Positions 7,802-15,959 of a stretch of DNA of 64,000 nucleotides are shown piece by piece. The notes below the pieces were generated by a model. The model did no database searches. It was not told the origin of the DNA and saw only the letters and a list, made by a program, of their open reading frames with translations. Position 1 is the stretch's first letter. Every line of letters begins with the position of its first letter. Position numbers and translations under genes: made by a program. The stretch comes from Lachnospiraceae bacterium (GTDB lineage Bacteria > Bacillota > Clostridia > Lachnospirales > Lachnospiraceae), in NCBI GenBank assembly GCA_022793195.1, contig JAAWCJ010000016.1:1-64000 (forward strand), read 5' to 3'.

Positions 7802-9592
7802 TTAGCCGATGGGTTCAAAGTCGGCAGCACCGTGTTTGCAGAGAGGGCAGATGAAGTCATCGGGAAGCTCGTCCCCCTCATAGATATAACCGCAAACCTT
7901 GCACACAAAGCCTTTTTTGCCTTCTGTCTGAGGCTTGGGTTTTACGTTTTTCTGGTAATAAGTGTAAGTCATGGTTTCCACATTGGTGATGACCCTGGCT
8001 TCGGTGACACTGCAGATAAACATTCCGTGGGTATCCAGGTCAATGTACTGCTCCACCTTTAAGGACATGAAGGAATTGATATATTTAGGCAGGAACACCA
8101 GCCCGTTGTCAGAACGGAGGGGAGTGATGCCTGCAAATTTATCGGTATTGCGGCCACTCTGGAAACCATAAGTCTGGAACACGGAGAAAGGGGCATCCGT
8201 GGACAGGCAGTTGAGGTTCATCATGCCGGTCTGTTTGATTACATGGTGGGAATAATTGGCCTTGTTGATGGTGACAGCAATTCGGTTGGGCGTATTTGTC
8301 ACCTGGGAGACAGTGTTGACAATGAGGCCATTGTCCTTCTTTCCGTCATTGGAGGTGACAACATAGAGGCCGTAGCCAATATTGAATAATGCGGTCAGGT
8401 CATTCTTGTCGGCCGTGTCGTCGTGCTGCGCCAGGTAATCTTTGCAAAGCTCATTGGAGAGGGCTTCAATCTGGGCGTTGCTCTCCTCGCTCAGTGCGGA
8501 TTTGATATGGACCGTGGTATCTGTAAAGGTCAGCCTTTTGCATCCGGAAAGCATGTTTTTCATGACTTTAGCCGCCATGGGCGCCCAGCTTCCGTTTTCC
8601 ATCAGGGCAACGGTACGGTTCTGGAAATTGCGCTCTGTCAAATGCTCGATAAAGTCGCGCATGAAAGGGAAAATACCTGCATTATAAGTGGTGGTGGCTA
8701 AAACCAGCTTTCCGTAGCGGAATGCATCTTCCACAGCTTCGGCCATATCGCAGCGGGCCAGGTCATGGACCACAACTTTGGGACAGCCTTTTGCACGGAA
8801 TTTGTCAGCCAGAACATCCACGGCTTTTTTCGTATGGCCGTAGATGGAGGTGTAAGCGATGACAATGCCGTCCGTTTCCACTTCGTAGGAAGACCAGATA
8901 TTGTAAAGGTTCAGATAGTAGCCGAGATTCTCCTTGAGAACAGGGCCGTGGGTGGGACAGATAATCTGAATGTCCAGGCCAGCGGCTTTTTTCAACAGAT
9001 TCTGAACCTGGGCACCGTATTTGCCCACAATACCGATGTAATAACGGCGGGCTTCACAAGCCCAGTCTTCCTCCACATCGAGGGCGCCGAATTTTCCGAA
9101 ACCGTCGGCAGAGAACAGGACTTTGTCACAGGTGTCATAGGTGACAAGCACCTCCGGCCAGTGGACCATGGGAGCTTCCACAAATGCGAGGGTATGTTTT
9201 CCTAAGGAAAGGGTATCACCTTCTTTTACGACCACCTGCCTGTCTTCATAATCAGTGCCGAAAAACTGCTTCATCATGGCAAAAGCCTTTTCAGAAGAAA
9301 CAATGGTGGTATCGGTATAAACCTGCATAAAACCTGCGATGCTTCCGGCATGGTCCGGTTCCATGTGCTGGATGATCAGATAGTCGGGTTTTTTGGAGGC
9401 CAGCACGTTTTCAATGTTGTCCAGCCATTCATGGGTAAAATGGGCATCAACGGTGTCAAATACGGCTGTTTTCTCATCGAGAACCACATAAGAATTGTAA
9501 GCCATCCCGTTTTTTACCACATACTGGCCTTCAAAAAGGTCCACGTCATGGTCGTTGACGCCTACATATTTAATGTCTTTCGTAATCTCCAT
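7802..9592 (-). CDS. Flavodiiron protein fused to flavin reductase-like and rubredoxin domains
   Basis: A 596-residue FprA-type flavodiiron protein, likely a cytoplasmic oxygen and/or NO reductase protecting an anaerobe. Domains in order: a metallo-beta-lactamase-like diiron domain (1-245) with ligands H76, E78, D80/H81, H144, D163 and H215; a flavodoxin domain with FMN loop TSIYGHT at 248-254; a flavin reductase-like domain from about 405 to 545; and a C-terminal rubredoxin with C564, C567, C582 and C585. Having both the reductase-like and rubredoxin modules in one chain suggests electrons reach the diiron site without separate partners. A minus-strand TATAAT lies at 9647-9652. Substrate preference for O2 versus NO is not decided by sequence. 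Confidence 0.95.
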   Translation of the reverse strand: MEITKDIKYVGVNDHDVDLFEGQYVVKNGMAYNSYVVLDEKTAVFDTVDAHFTHEWLDNIENVLASKKPDYLIIQHMEPDHAGSIAGFMQVYTDTTIVSSEKAFAMMKQFFGTDYEDRQVVVKEGDTLSLGKHTLAFVEAPMVHWPEVLVTYDTCDKVLFSADGFGKFGALDVEEDWACEARRYYIGIVGKYGAQVQNLLKKAAGLDIQIICPTHGPVLKENLGYYLNLYNIWSSYEVETDGIVIAYTSIYGHTKKAVDVLADKFRAKGCPKVVVHDLARCDMAEAVEDAFRYGKLVLATTTYNAGIFPFMRDFIEHLTERNFQNRTVALMENGSWAPMAAKVMKNMLSGCKRLTFTDTTVHIKSALSEESNAQIEALSNELCKDYLAQHDDTADKNDLTALFNIGYGLYVVTSNDGKKDNGLIVNTVSQVTNTPNRIAVTINKANYSHHVIKQTGMMNLNCLSTDAPFSVFQTYGFQSGRNTDKFAGITPLRSDNGLVFLPKYINSFMSLKVEQYIDLDTHGMFICSVTEARVITNVETMTYTYYQKNVKPKPQTEGKKGFVCKVCGYIYEGDELPDDFICPLCKHGAADFEPIG

Positions 9593-9729
9593 GGCAAATC
9601 ACTCCTTAAATTTAAATTTGATTTTACTGTCTGAGAGTCAGGAATCATTATAACATACCGCCATTCATAAAGGGAAGCGGTTATTGCTATTATTTTCCGA
9701 AAAATGCAGAAAAATACTCAAAAAAACAC

Positions 9730-9759
9730 TTGCGCTTTACTATGATAATGTGCTACTAT
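9730..9759 (+). promoter_or_regulatory. Probable promoter of the amino-acid ABC operon
   Basis: TTGCGC and TACTAT are separated by 18 bp, about 45 bp before the start at 9804. The rest of the 211-bp gap 9593-9803 holds the divergent flavodiiron promoter region; no riboswitch was recognised. Confidence 0.5.
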
Positions 9760-9803
9760 TGCATAGTCAACAAGATCATGACAAAAAGAGGAGGAACTGA
9801 TTG

Positions 9804-10727
9804 ATGAAAAAACGAATTGCATTGCTGATGACAGTCTTATTGACAGTGGCGCTTTTTGCAGGCTGCGGCGGCGATAAGAAGGAGACTGCAGCTACGGAGG
9901 CGACAAAGGAAACTGCCGCGCCGGCGGGGACGGAAGCGGCAAAGGAAACAAAAGAAGCGGCAAAAGGTGAAGAAAGCCAGGCAGAGAAAGAAACAAAAGA
10001 AGGCGTATCTGATGGCGATATGGCTTATGTGAAAGAGAAAGGTACCCTGGTGGTGGGAATCACAGATTATGCGCCCATGGATTATAAGGATGAAAGCGGC
10101 GAATGGATCGGTTTTGACGCCGATATGGCAAAAGCTTTTGCAGAAACCCTGGGCGTAGAAGTGGAATTTGTGGAAATTGCCTGGGACAACAAGATTTTTG
10201 AACTGGAAGGAAAGAGCATCGACTGTGTCTGGAACGGCATGACTCTGACTCCTGAAGTGACAAGTTCCATGGATTGTTCCAATCCTTATTGCCAGAACAG
10301 CCAGGTGGTCATTGTACCTGCGGACAAGGCTGACCAGTATCAGGACGTGGAGAGCCTTTCCGAATTGTCTTTTGCTGTGGAAGCGGGAAGCGCCGGTGAG
10401 GCGGAAGCAACAAAACTGGGGCTTGAGTTCACACAGGTGGGACAGCAAGCAGATGCCCTGATGGAAGTGGCGGCCGGCACCTCAGACGCAGCGGTCATTG
10501 ATTCTCTGATGGCGGGAGCCATGGTGGGAGAGGGAACCAGCTATGCAGACCTCACCTATACGGTGATCTTAAACGGCGATGACGGGGAAGTGTTTGGTGT
10601 CGGCTTCCGCAAAGGTTCCGACCTGACGGCAGCTTTAAACGAGTTTTTCGCAGAGAGCTATGCGGACGGTTCCCTGATGAAATGTGCGGAGACTTACGGC
10701 GTACAGGCTGCTGTCATCCAACAGTAA
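9804..10727 (+). CDS. Amino-acid ABC transporter, substrate-binding lipoprotein
   Basis: A family-3 extracellular solute-binding protein of 307 residues. A lipoprotein signal ends at LFAGC (C21), followed by a ~45-residue Ala/Lys/Glu/Thr-rich tether. The folded domain begins near GTLVVGITDYAPMDYKD, and the ligand-binding landmarks IGFDADMAKAFAETLG and WNGMT are present. Polar amino acids are the usual ligands; the exact one is unknown. The ATG at 9804 is chosen over TTG 9801 because GAGGAGG is nine bases upstream. Permease and ATPase genes follow, but a family-1 structured element separates this gene from them. Confidence 0.93.
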   Translation: MKKRIALLMTVLLTVALFAGCGGDKKETAATEATKETAAPAGTEAAKETKEAAKGEESQAEKETKEGVSDGDMAYVKEKGTLVVGITDYAPMDYKDESGEWIGFDADMAKAFAETLGVEVEFVEIAWDNKIFELEGKSIDCVWNGMTLTPEVTSSMDCSNPYCQNSQVVIVPADKADQYQDVESLSELSFAVEAGSAGEAEATKLGLEFTQVGQQADALMEVAAGTSDAAVIDSLMAGAMVGEGTSYADLTYTVILNGDDGEVFGVGFRKGSDLTAALNEFFAESYADGSLMKCAETYGVQAAVIQQ

Positions 10728-10753
10728 CCTACAGACTATAGTTTTTTATAAAA

Positions 10754-10982
10754 GGGCTGTTGTAAAATATTTGTTTGCCCGGTGCCCTCCCTTGTCATTG
10801 TCTTCGTCTGATAGGCAGATTTTGCAGGTTTTGTGAGCATAGCGATGTCAGTTTCGCTGACCTGTTTCTATGGAAGCGGCGACTGACGGCAAACGGCGGC
10901 GCAACAAAACCCAAAAATCAACGTAGACGGAGATAATGACAAGGGAAGGTGCCGGGCAAATATTTAAATATTTTACAGCAAC
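10754..10982 (+). repeat. Family-1 structured repeat, copy B, inside the ABC operon
   Basis: A complete element lies between the binding-protein and permease genes, in sense with them. Its ends are GGGCTGTTGTAAAATATTT and a partial inverted copy near 10966-10982. The arms pair over about 40 nt (TTTGCCCGGTGCC against GGTGCCGGGCAAA, and so on), and most differences are G-U wobbles. The core carries the conserved helix GATTTTGCAGGTTTTGT/ACAAAACCCAAAAATC and hairpin AGCGA/TCGCT. The hairpin loop TGTCAG can pair with CTGACG downstream. The gap 10728-11025 has no gene. Confidence 0.93.
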
Positions 10983-11025
10983 TTTTTTCGCCCGCAGGGG
11001 ATTACATAGGAAACAGGAGAAGTCT

Positions 11026-11712
11026 ATGGAATTGATTATGGAACAGATGCCGATTGTTTTGCATGCCTTAAACATCGGTTTTCTGCAGACGCTGAAACTT
11101 TTTTTTGTGACGCTCATCGGTGCGGTGCCCCTTGGGCTTATTATTGCCTTTGGCTCCATGTCCCGGTTTAAGCCGTTAAGCTGGCTTACGAAGATCATTA
11201 TCTGGATTATCAGGGGAACCCCCCTTATGATTCAGCTTTTGATCGTTTATTATTTTCCGGGGCTGGTATTTAAAAATAATATTTGGGGCGGCGGGGAAGC
11301 CGGGCGTTTCCTGGCTGCTTCCATCAGTTTTATCATCAATTATGCCTGCTATTTTTCGGAAATATACCGGGGCGGAATTCAGAATATTCCTGTGGGGCAG
11401 GAGGAAGCCGGCCTGGTTCTGGGTATGACAAAACGCCAGATTTTCTTTAAGGTAAAACTTCTTCAGATGATCAAACGTGTTGTGCCTCCCATGTCCAATG
11501 AGATCATCACTTTGGTAAAGGATACTTCCCTGGCCAGGATTATTGCGCTTCAGGAAATCATATGGGCAGGCCAGGCGTTCATGAAAGGCAGCCAGGGGAT
11601 TTCCGGAGCCATCTGGCCGTTATTTTGCGCCGCGTTTTATTACCTGATCTGGAGCGGCATTGTGACGGTGCTACTTGGCAAGCTGGAGAAGAAGTTAAAC
11701 TATTTCAGATAA
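11026..11712 (+). CDS. Amino-acid ABC transporter permease
   Basis: A 228-residue membrane subunit of the His/Glu/Gln/Arg/opine family. It has five or so hydrophobic helices, an early GTPLMIQLL segment, and the cytoplasmic coupling motif [20 protein letters not shown] that contacts the ATPase. The ATG at 11026 has CAGGAG six bases upstream; a longer frame back to 10936 only runs into the structured repeat. The ATPase gene starts 13 bp after the stop. It probably forms a homodimeric channel fed by the lipoprotein at 9804. Confidence 0.94.
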   Translation: MELIMEQMPIVLHALNIGFLQTLKLFFVTLIGAVPLGLIIAFGSMSRFKPLSWLTKIIIWIIRGTPLMIQLLIVYYFPGLVFKNNIWGGGEAGRFLAASISFIINYACYFSEIYRGGIQNIPVGQEEAGLVLGMTKRQIFFKVKLLQMIKRVVPPMSNEIITLVKDTSLARIIALQEIIWAGQAFMKGSQGISGAIWPLFCAAFYYLIWSGIVTVLLGKLEKKLNYFR

Positions 11713-11725
11713 GGAGGGGATGGCA

Positions 11726-12511
11726 ATGGCGATTTTAGAAGTAGAACACGTTTCCAAATCCTTTGGGCGGACTGAAGTACTTAAGGATATCAGTTTTTCC
11801 ATGGAAAAAGGCCAGGCTCTTTCCCTGATCGGCTCCTCAGGAAGCGGGAAAACCACGTTGCTTCGGTGCCTGAATTTTCTGGAGAGGCCGGATAAAGGCG
11901 TAATCCGGGTGAATGGGGAGATTCTGTTTGATGGAATGAATGTTGATACGAAAAGGGAATCGGAGATTCGCAAAAAAAGGCTTCATTTTGGGCTGGTGTT
12001 TCAGTCTTTCAATTTATTTCCCCAGTATACGGCTTTAAAAAATGTAATGCTGGCAAGGGAACTTCTGGAAAAGGAAAAAGAAGGCTATAAGGCCAGAAAA
12101 AAAGAGATTCATCAGGAGATAGAGGGACAGGCCGCAGAGCTCCTTAAGCAGATGGGGCTGGGAGAAAAAATGAAGCGTTATCCCCATGAGCTTTCCGGTG
12201 GGCAATGCCAGCGGGTGGCCATTGCCAGGGCCCTTGCCCTGCATCCTGATATCCTTTGTTTTGACGAGCCGACTTCGGCCCTTGACCCGGAACTGACAGG
12301 GGAAGTACTCCGTGTCATGAAAGAACTGGCAGAGCGGAACATGACCATGATCATCGTAACCCATGAGATGGCTTTCGCACGGGATGTGTCCGACCAGGTA
12401 ATTTTCATGGACGACGGACAGATTGTGGAGCAGGGGACGCCAAAACAGATATTTGAAAATCCTGAGGCAGAGCGGACCAGGCAGTTTCTGGCAAGATATA
12501 CGGAAGAGTAA
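11726..12511 (+). CDS. Amino-acid ABC transporter ATP-binding protein
   Basis: A 261-residue ATPase of the polar amino-acid uptake class (GlnQ-like). All motifs are intact: Walker [10 protein letters not shown] near residue 35, Q-loop FQSFNLFPQ, signature LSGGQCQR, Walker [14 protein letters not shown] and switch VTHEM. An insertion of charged residues ([17 protein letters not shown]) follows the Q-loop. The ATG at 11726 is preferred over 11720 because AGGAGGGG directly abuts the latter. It completes the transporter begun at 9804. Confidence 0.95.
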   Translation: MAILEVEHVSKSFGRTEVLKDISFSMEKGQALSLIGSSGSGKTTLLRCLNFLERPDKGVIRVNGEILFDGMNVDTKRESEIRKKRLHFGLVFQSFNLFPQYTALKNVMLARELLEKEKEGYKARKKEIHQEIEGQAAELLKQMGLGEKMKRYPHELSGGQCQRVAIARALALHPDILCFDEPTSALDPELTGEVLRVMKELAERNMTMIIVTHEMAFARDVSDQVIFMDDGQIVEQGTPKQIFENPEAERTRQFLARYTEE

Positions 12512-12515
12512 AAAA

Positions 12516-12720
12516 CTTAAATTTTCACATTTTATAGTGCCGTTCATGGCGGCCCCTCCTGTCCGGGCCGAAACCGTTTAAAAGCGCCGGTACTTAAAAT
12601 TTCGGAGCAAAAAGCGAACGAAATTTTTTAGTACCGCTGCAGCTTTTTAAGAGCGGAAGCGTGTTTCGGATGGACAGGAGGGGCCGCCATGAACGGCGAC
12701 ATAAAATGTGAAGATTTAAG
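12516..12720 (+). repeat. Family-2 structured repeat between ABC operon and infC
   Basis: Arms 12516-12564 and 12672-12720 are complementary over 49 nt with only a few differences (CCGTTCATGGCGGCCCCTCC and its complement). The core matches the 7.6-kb copy on the opposite strand: GAAACCGTTTAAAAGCGCC, GGTACTTAAAATTTCG, TTAGTACCGCTGC, GAGCGGAAGCGTGTTT. The arms share almost nothing with those of the other copy. The helix TTTAAAAGC/GCTTTTTAA replaces TTCAAAAAC/GTTTTTGA there, so the pairing covaries. It probably also insulates the ABC operon from the infC promoter ten bases downstream. Confidence 0.9.
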
Positions 12721-12730
12721 GAGAAAACAG

Positions 12731-12759
12731 TTGACATATGGCGCGTAGCGAGGTATTCT
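12731..12759 (+). promoter_or_regulatory. Promoter of infC-rpmI-rplT
   Basis: TTGACA and TATTCT are separated by exactly 17 bp, the only near-consensus pair ahead of the ribosomal operon. It begins 11 bp after the family-2 element ends and leaves a ~245-nt leader. Confidence 0.8.
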
Positions 12760-12765
12760 ATAAGA

Positions 12766-13014
12766 GCTGTATTGAGAAAAGAAGAGTATCCGCTCTCACC
12801 TTAGCGCCATCTGAGCGACTTGGGTTCCTATAGTTTTATGGTTAACGCAGAGGAGGTTTTCTGCGTCGGCGTATGGGATTTTAGTGGATAGTTCTTCTAT
12901 CCACTTTATTTATGTGTGCGGGAGGCAGAAGGGACATTTATGATGTTGCTGTGTTCCGAACGCAGACAGGGAAAGATTTTCCCTGTACAATATGATTGAT
13001 GGGGGTGTCGGGTT
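12766..13014 (+). promoter_or_regulatory. Structured leader of infC-rpmI-rplT (L20-leader candidate)
   Basis: This long untranslated leader has several hairpins. One is at 12844-12865 (ACGCAGA/TCTGCGT). Another, at 12883-12905, is a perfect AGTGGATAG/CTATCCACT stem followed by TTATTTAT that could act as an attenuator. A third, at 12967-12985 (CAGGGAAA/TTTTCCCTG), lies close to the ribosome site. In Firmicutes, ribosomal protein L20 represses this operon through its leader. Position and structure fit that, but I could not match the L20-binding fold base by base. Confidence 0.55.
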
Positions 13015-13521
13015 ATTAGCGAGTTAATGGTGAATGAACAGATCAGGGACAAGGAAGTCCGCCTGATTGGCGAAAATGGAGAGCAGCTTGGGATTGTGTC
13101 AGCAAAGGAAGCCCAGAGGCTTGCCCGTGAAGCGGAGCTGGATCTGGTGAAGGTTGCTCCGATGGCGAAACCGCCGGTATGCAAGATTATTGATTACGGC
13201 AAATACCGCTATGAACAGGCCAGAAAAGAAAAAGAGGCCAGAAAAAAGCAGAAGGTCATCGAGATCAAGGAGGTGCGCCTTTCTCCCAATATTGAAGAAA
13301 ATGATCTGAATACAAAGATTTCCGCCGCCAGGAAGTTCATTCAGAAGGGAAACAAGGTGAAAGTGACCTTGCGGTTCCGCGGCAGGGAAATGAGCCATAT
13401 GAATAACTCCAGACACATCCTGGAAGACTTTGCGGGACAGCTTTCCGATATTGCGGTGGTTGACAAACCGTCGAAGGTGGAAGGAAGAAGCCTCGTGATG
13501 TTTTTATCAGAAAAACGTTGA
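13015..13521 (+). CDS. infC: Translation initiation factor IF-3
   Basis: IF-3 binds the 30S subunit and checks start-codon pairing. The sequence has the N-domain (NEQIRDKEVRLIGENGEQLG), a lysine-rich linker and a C-domain (VRLSPNIEENDLNTKI through RFRGREMSH). I place the start at ATT 13015, giving I/M-S-E-L-M-V-N. GGGGGTG at 13001-13007 is seven bases from that ATT but 19 from the first ATG at 13027. A rare ATT start is the known autoregulatory device of infC genes. First gene of the operon with rpmI and rplT. Confidence 0.95.
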   Translation: MSELMVNEQIRDKEVRLIGENGEQLGIVSAKEAQRLAREAELDLVKVAPMAKPPVCKIIDYGKYRYEQARKEKEARKKQKVIEIKEVRLSPNIEENDLNTKISAARKFIQKGNKVKVTLRFRGREMSHMNNSRHILEDFAGQLSDIAVVDKPSKVEGRSLVMFLSEKR

Positions 13522-13563
13522 CAACAGGGTCATACCTGAGACAAAGATTAAGGAGGAAGAATC

Positions 13564-13758
13564 ATGCCTAAAGTAAAAACCAGCAGAGCAGCAGCAAAGC
13601 GTTTTAAAAAGACCGGTACCGGTAAATTAAAGAGAATGAAGGCCTATAAGAGCCATATCCTGACCAAGAAGTCTCAGAAGAGGAAAAGAAATCTCAGAAA
13701 ATCAACGGTGGCAGTTCCCTCAAACGCTAAAGTGATGAAGAAGATTTTACCCTACTGA
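13564..13758 (+). CDS. rpmI: Ribosomal protein L35
   Basis: A 64-residue basic large-subunit protein with the typical opening [20 protein letters not shown] and a Lys/Arg-rich middle ([17 protein letters not shown]). It sits 42 bp after infC with AAGGAGGA upstream, in the universal infC-rpmI-rplT order. Confidence 0.98.
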   Translation: MPKVKTSRAAAKRFKKTGTGKLKRMKAYKSHILTKKSQKRKRNLRKSTVAVPSNAKVMKKILPY

Positions 13759-13789
13759 TTGATTAAGAAGTGAAGGAGGAAGACTTAAA

Positions 13790-14146
13790 ATGGCAAGAAT
13801 TAAAGGCGGTTTAGGCGCGAAAAAAAGACACAATAGAGTTTTAAAGCTGGCGAAGGGGTACAGAGGCGCCCGTTCCAAGCAGTATAGAGTCGCGAAGCAG
13901 TCTGTGATGCGGGCGCTTACCAGCGCATATGCAGGCAGAAAGCAGAGAAAGAGACAATTCAGACAGCTGTGGATTGCCCGTATCAATGCGGCAGCCAGGA
14001 TGAACGGTTTATCCTACAGCCGCTTCATGTATGGCCTGAAAGAAGCCGGAGTCGAAATGAATCGTAAGGTTCTGGCAGACATGGCTGTCAATGATGCTGC
14101 TGGTTTTGCAAAGCTGGCCCAGGTGGCCAAGGAGAAGTTGGCATAA
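13790..14146 (+). CDS. rplT: Ribosomal protein L20
   Basis: A 118-residue 23S rRNA-binding assembly protein with the expected long basic N-terminal tail ([20 protein letters not shown], then [13 protein letters not shown]) and a globular C-terminal half. In related bacteria L20 also represses its own operon by binding the infC leader. Last gene of the operon; the tRNA promoter follows after about 80 bp. Confidence 0.98.
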   Translation: MARIKGGLGAKKRHNRVLKLAKGYRGARSKQYRVAKQSVMRALTSAYAGRKQRKRQFRQLWIARINAAARMNGLSYSRFMYGLKEAGVEMNRKVLADMAVNDAAGFAKLAQVAKEKLA

Positions 14147-14224
14147 TGTTTCTGCAGGCTTGGTGATTTATAAAATGGCCAGCAGATCATCGGAAAAAAT
14201 TGGCAGGGAAATTGAAAAAAACAC

Positions 14225-14253
14225 TTGCCATAAAGCGAAATATGTGATAAAGT
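14225..14253 (+). promoter_or_regulatory. Probable tRNA-Pro promoter
   Basis: TTGCCA and TAAAGT are separated by 17 bp and end about 45 bp before the mature tRNA, so the tRNA is probably transcribed independently of the ribosomal operon. Confidence 0.55.
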
Positions 14254-14298
14254 ATATGAGGATTTGGTTCTGGGAAAAAATAAGAGCCAAATCTGAAT

Positions 14299-14372
14299 CG
14301 GAATGTGGCTCAGTTTGGTAGAGCGTTCGGTTAGGGACCGAGAGGCCGCAGGTTCGAATCCTGTCATTCCGA
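14299..14372 (+). tRNA. tRNA-Pro, anticodon AGG
   Basis: A cloverleaf of 74 nt folds cleanly. The acceptor stem is CGGAATG/CATTCCG, the D stem GCTC/GAGC, the anticodon stem TTCGG/CCGAG with loop TTAGGGA, and the T arm GCAGG-TTCGAAT-CCTGT. The first pair is C1-G72, the bacterial tRNA-Pro identity feature. The anticodon is AGG, reading CCU and, if A34 is deaminated, other codons. CCA is not encoded. Confidence 0.95.
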
Positions 14373-14376
14373 CGTG

Positions 14377-14410
14377 AAAAAGCAGATGGATATAGTTCCA
14401 TCTGCTTTTT
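14377..14410 (+). terminator. Intrinsic terminator of tRNA-Pro
   Basis: A perfect 9-bp stem GCAGATGGA/TCCATCTGC with a 6-nt loop, flanked by AAAAA and TTTTT. It starts five bases after the tRNA. Confidence 0.92.
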
Positions 14411-14559
14411 GCAATAGAGATAAAGGACTGCTGCGAACCATCCGGGTTTATACAGGCGGGGCGTCGGGCAGATATAAATATCACAATTTTATATTTTACA
14501 ATGGCCGTCAATCTTACGGCGAAAAGCATTTCAGGGGTTATTTGGGGGAGGAAAAACGT

Positions 14560-15957
14560 ATGAAAAAGAAGGGCGCCGGGGCGGTCACAGACTTGACCCA
14601 GGGTGTGATCTGGAGGCAGCTGGTTTTGTTTGCGCTGCCTTTTTTGTTTTCCAATTTGCTGCAGCAGTTTTACAGCACGGCGGATGCCGCCATTGTGGGC
14701 CACAGCGTGGGAGCCGGGGCTTTGGCGGCCATTGGTTCCTGCGATAAGCTGGTATATTTGATGATCAATCTTTTTGTGGGCCTTTCCACCGGTGCCAGCA
14801 TCGCCGTGTCCCAGGCTTTTGGGAGGAAAGATGAAAAGGGGCTTTTCCGTACGGTTCACTCGGCTGTTACGCTGGGGCTTTTGTCAGGGGCTTTTTTAAC
14901 GGTGGCAGGAATCTTTCTGGCTCCGAAACTTCTGGTTCTGATGAGTACGCCGGTGGATGTGCTTCCACTGGCAGTGGATTATATTCAGGTTTATTTTATG
15001 GGGATGATTCCCGTCATGGTTTACAACATGGGGAGCGGAATCCTCCGGGCCATGGGAAACTCCAGAAGCGCCCTGATCTATCTGGCGGCTTCCGGTGTGA
15101 TCAATGTGGGGCTGGATCTCCTTTTTGTCCGTGGCTTTGGCTGGGGAGTCAGGGGGGCGGCAGCCGCCACAGCCATTTCCCAGGTGCTTCCGGCGCTGCT
15201 GGTGTTCCTCAAACTGACAAAGCTGAATGAAGCATACCGCCTCCGGGTGCGGGAGCTTCACCTTTACCGGAAGGAAACCTCTTATGTGATTCGGATTGGC
15301 GTTCCTGCCGGGATGCGTATGGTGTTGATCAACATTTCCAATGTGATTGTCCAGTCCAGGATCAATGCGTTTGGGATGGAGGCCATGGCAGGCAGCACAC
15401 TGTTCTTTAAAATCGAAGGCTACCTGTATGCCATGATATCTGCCCTGAGCCTGGCCCTCACCAGTTTTGCAGGGCAGAATATTGGCGCGGCGGATTATGT
15501 GAGGGCGAAAAAAGGGAAGCAGATCTGTATGTGGATTGCTTCCGGCGTGACCATTGCCATGACGCTTCTTCTCTGCACTCAGGCAGAATCCGTCTGTCGG
15601 ATTTTTACGGACGAGGAGGCGGCCATTGCTTTTGGGGCGCTTCAGGTCCGCTATCAGCTTCCTCTGTATATTGTTTTTTCCTGGAACGAAGTAATCAATG
15701 GGGCGGTACTGTCTTCGGGCCATGCCGTCGTGCCCATGGTGGTGAGCCTCATTGGCATGTGTGTGGCCAGAGTCAGCTTTATTTTTGTGGTATCGTCTTT
15801 TATTTATGATATCCGGGTAGTTCACCTGGCGTTTCCCTTCAGTTGGATTGTCACCCACATTGGAATCAGCAGTTATTACTATTTTGGAAAATGGATACAG
15901 GGAAAACGTTTTGCACAAGTAGTGAAAGCACAGGCCGGAAAATTGGAGATAAAATAA
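14560..15957 (+). CDS. MATE-family efflux transporter
   Basis: A 465-residue, twelve-helix MATE exporter (DinF/NorM relatives), which expels cationic compounds using an ion gradient. The opening PFLFSNLLQQFYSTADAAIVG and the repeat-half features (GAGALAAIGS, GLSTGASIAVSQAFG, then ISALSLALTSFAGQNIGAAD) are typical. The ATG at 14560 has GGGGGAGG eight bases upstream. The 150-bp leader after the tRNA terminator holds a small GCCGTCAATCTTACGGC hairpin but no riboswitch I recognise. The EamA gene starts three bases after its stop, so the two exporters are coupled. Confidence 0.92.
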   Translation: MKKKGAGAVTDLTQGVIWRQLVLFALPFLFSNLLQQFYSTADAAIVGHSVGAGALAAIGSCDKLVYLMINLFVGLSTGASIAVSQAFGRKDEKGLFRTVHSAVTLGLLSGAFLTVAGIFLAPKLLVLMSTPVDVLPLAVDYIQVYFMGMIPVMVYNMGSGILRAMGNSRSALIYLAASGVINVGLDLLFVRGFGWGVRGAAAATAISQVLPALLVFLKLTKLNEAYRLRVRELHLYRKETSYVIRIGVPAGMRMVLINISNVIVQSRINAFGMEAMAGSTLFFKIEGYLYAMISALSLALTSFAGQNIGAADYVRAKKGKQICMWIASGVTIAMTLLLCTQAESVCRIFTDEEAAIAFGALQVRYQLPLYIVFSWNEVINGAVLSSGHAVVPMVVSLIGMCVARVSFIFVVSSFIYDIRVVHLAFPFSWIVTHIGISSYYYFGKWIQGKRFAQVVKAQAGKLEIK

Positions 15958-15959
15958 AA

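Noticed and set aside
10936-11025. N-terminal extension of the permease reading frame
   Set aside because: The extra codons lie in the structured repeat's right arm and beyond; the ATG at 11026 has a correctly spaced ribosome site and the family N terminus.
14411-14545. Riboswitch upstream of the MATE gene
   Set aside because: I looked for a conserved ligand-binding core; only a small GCCGTC/ACGGC hairpin is visible.
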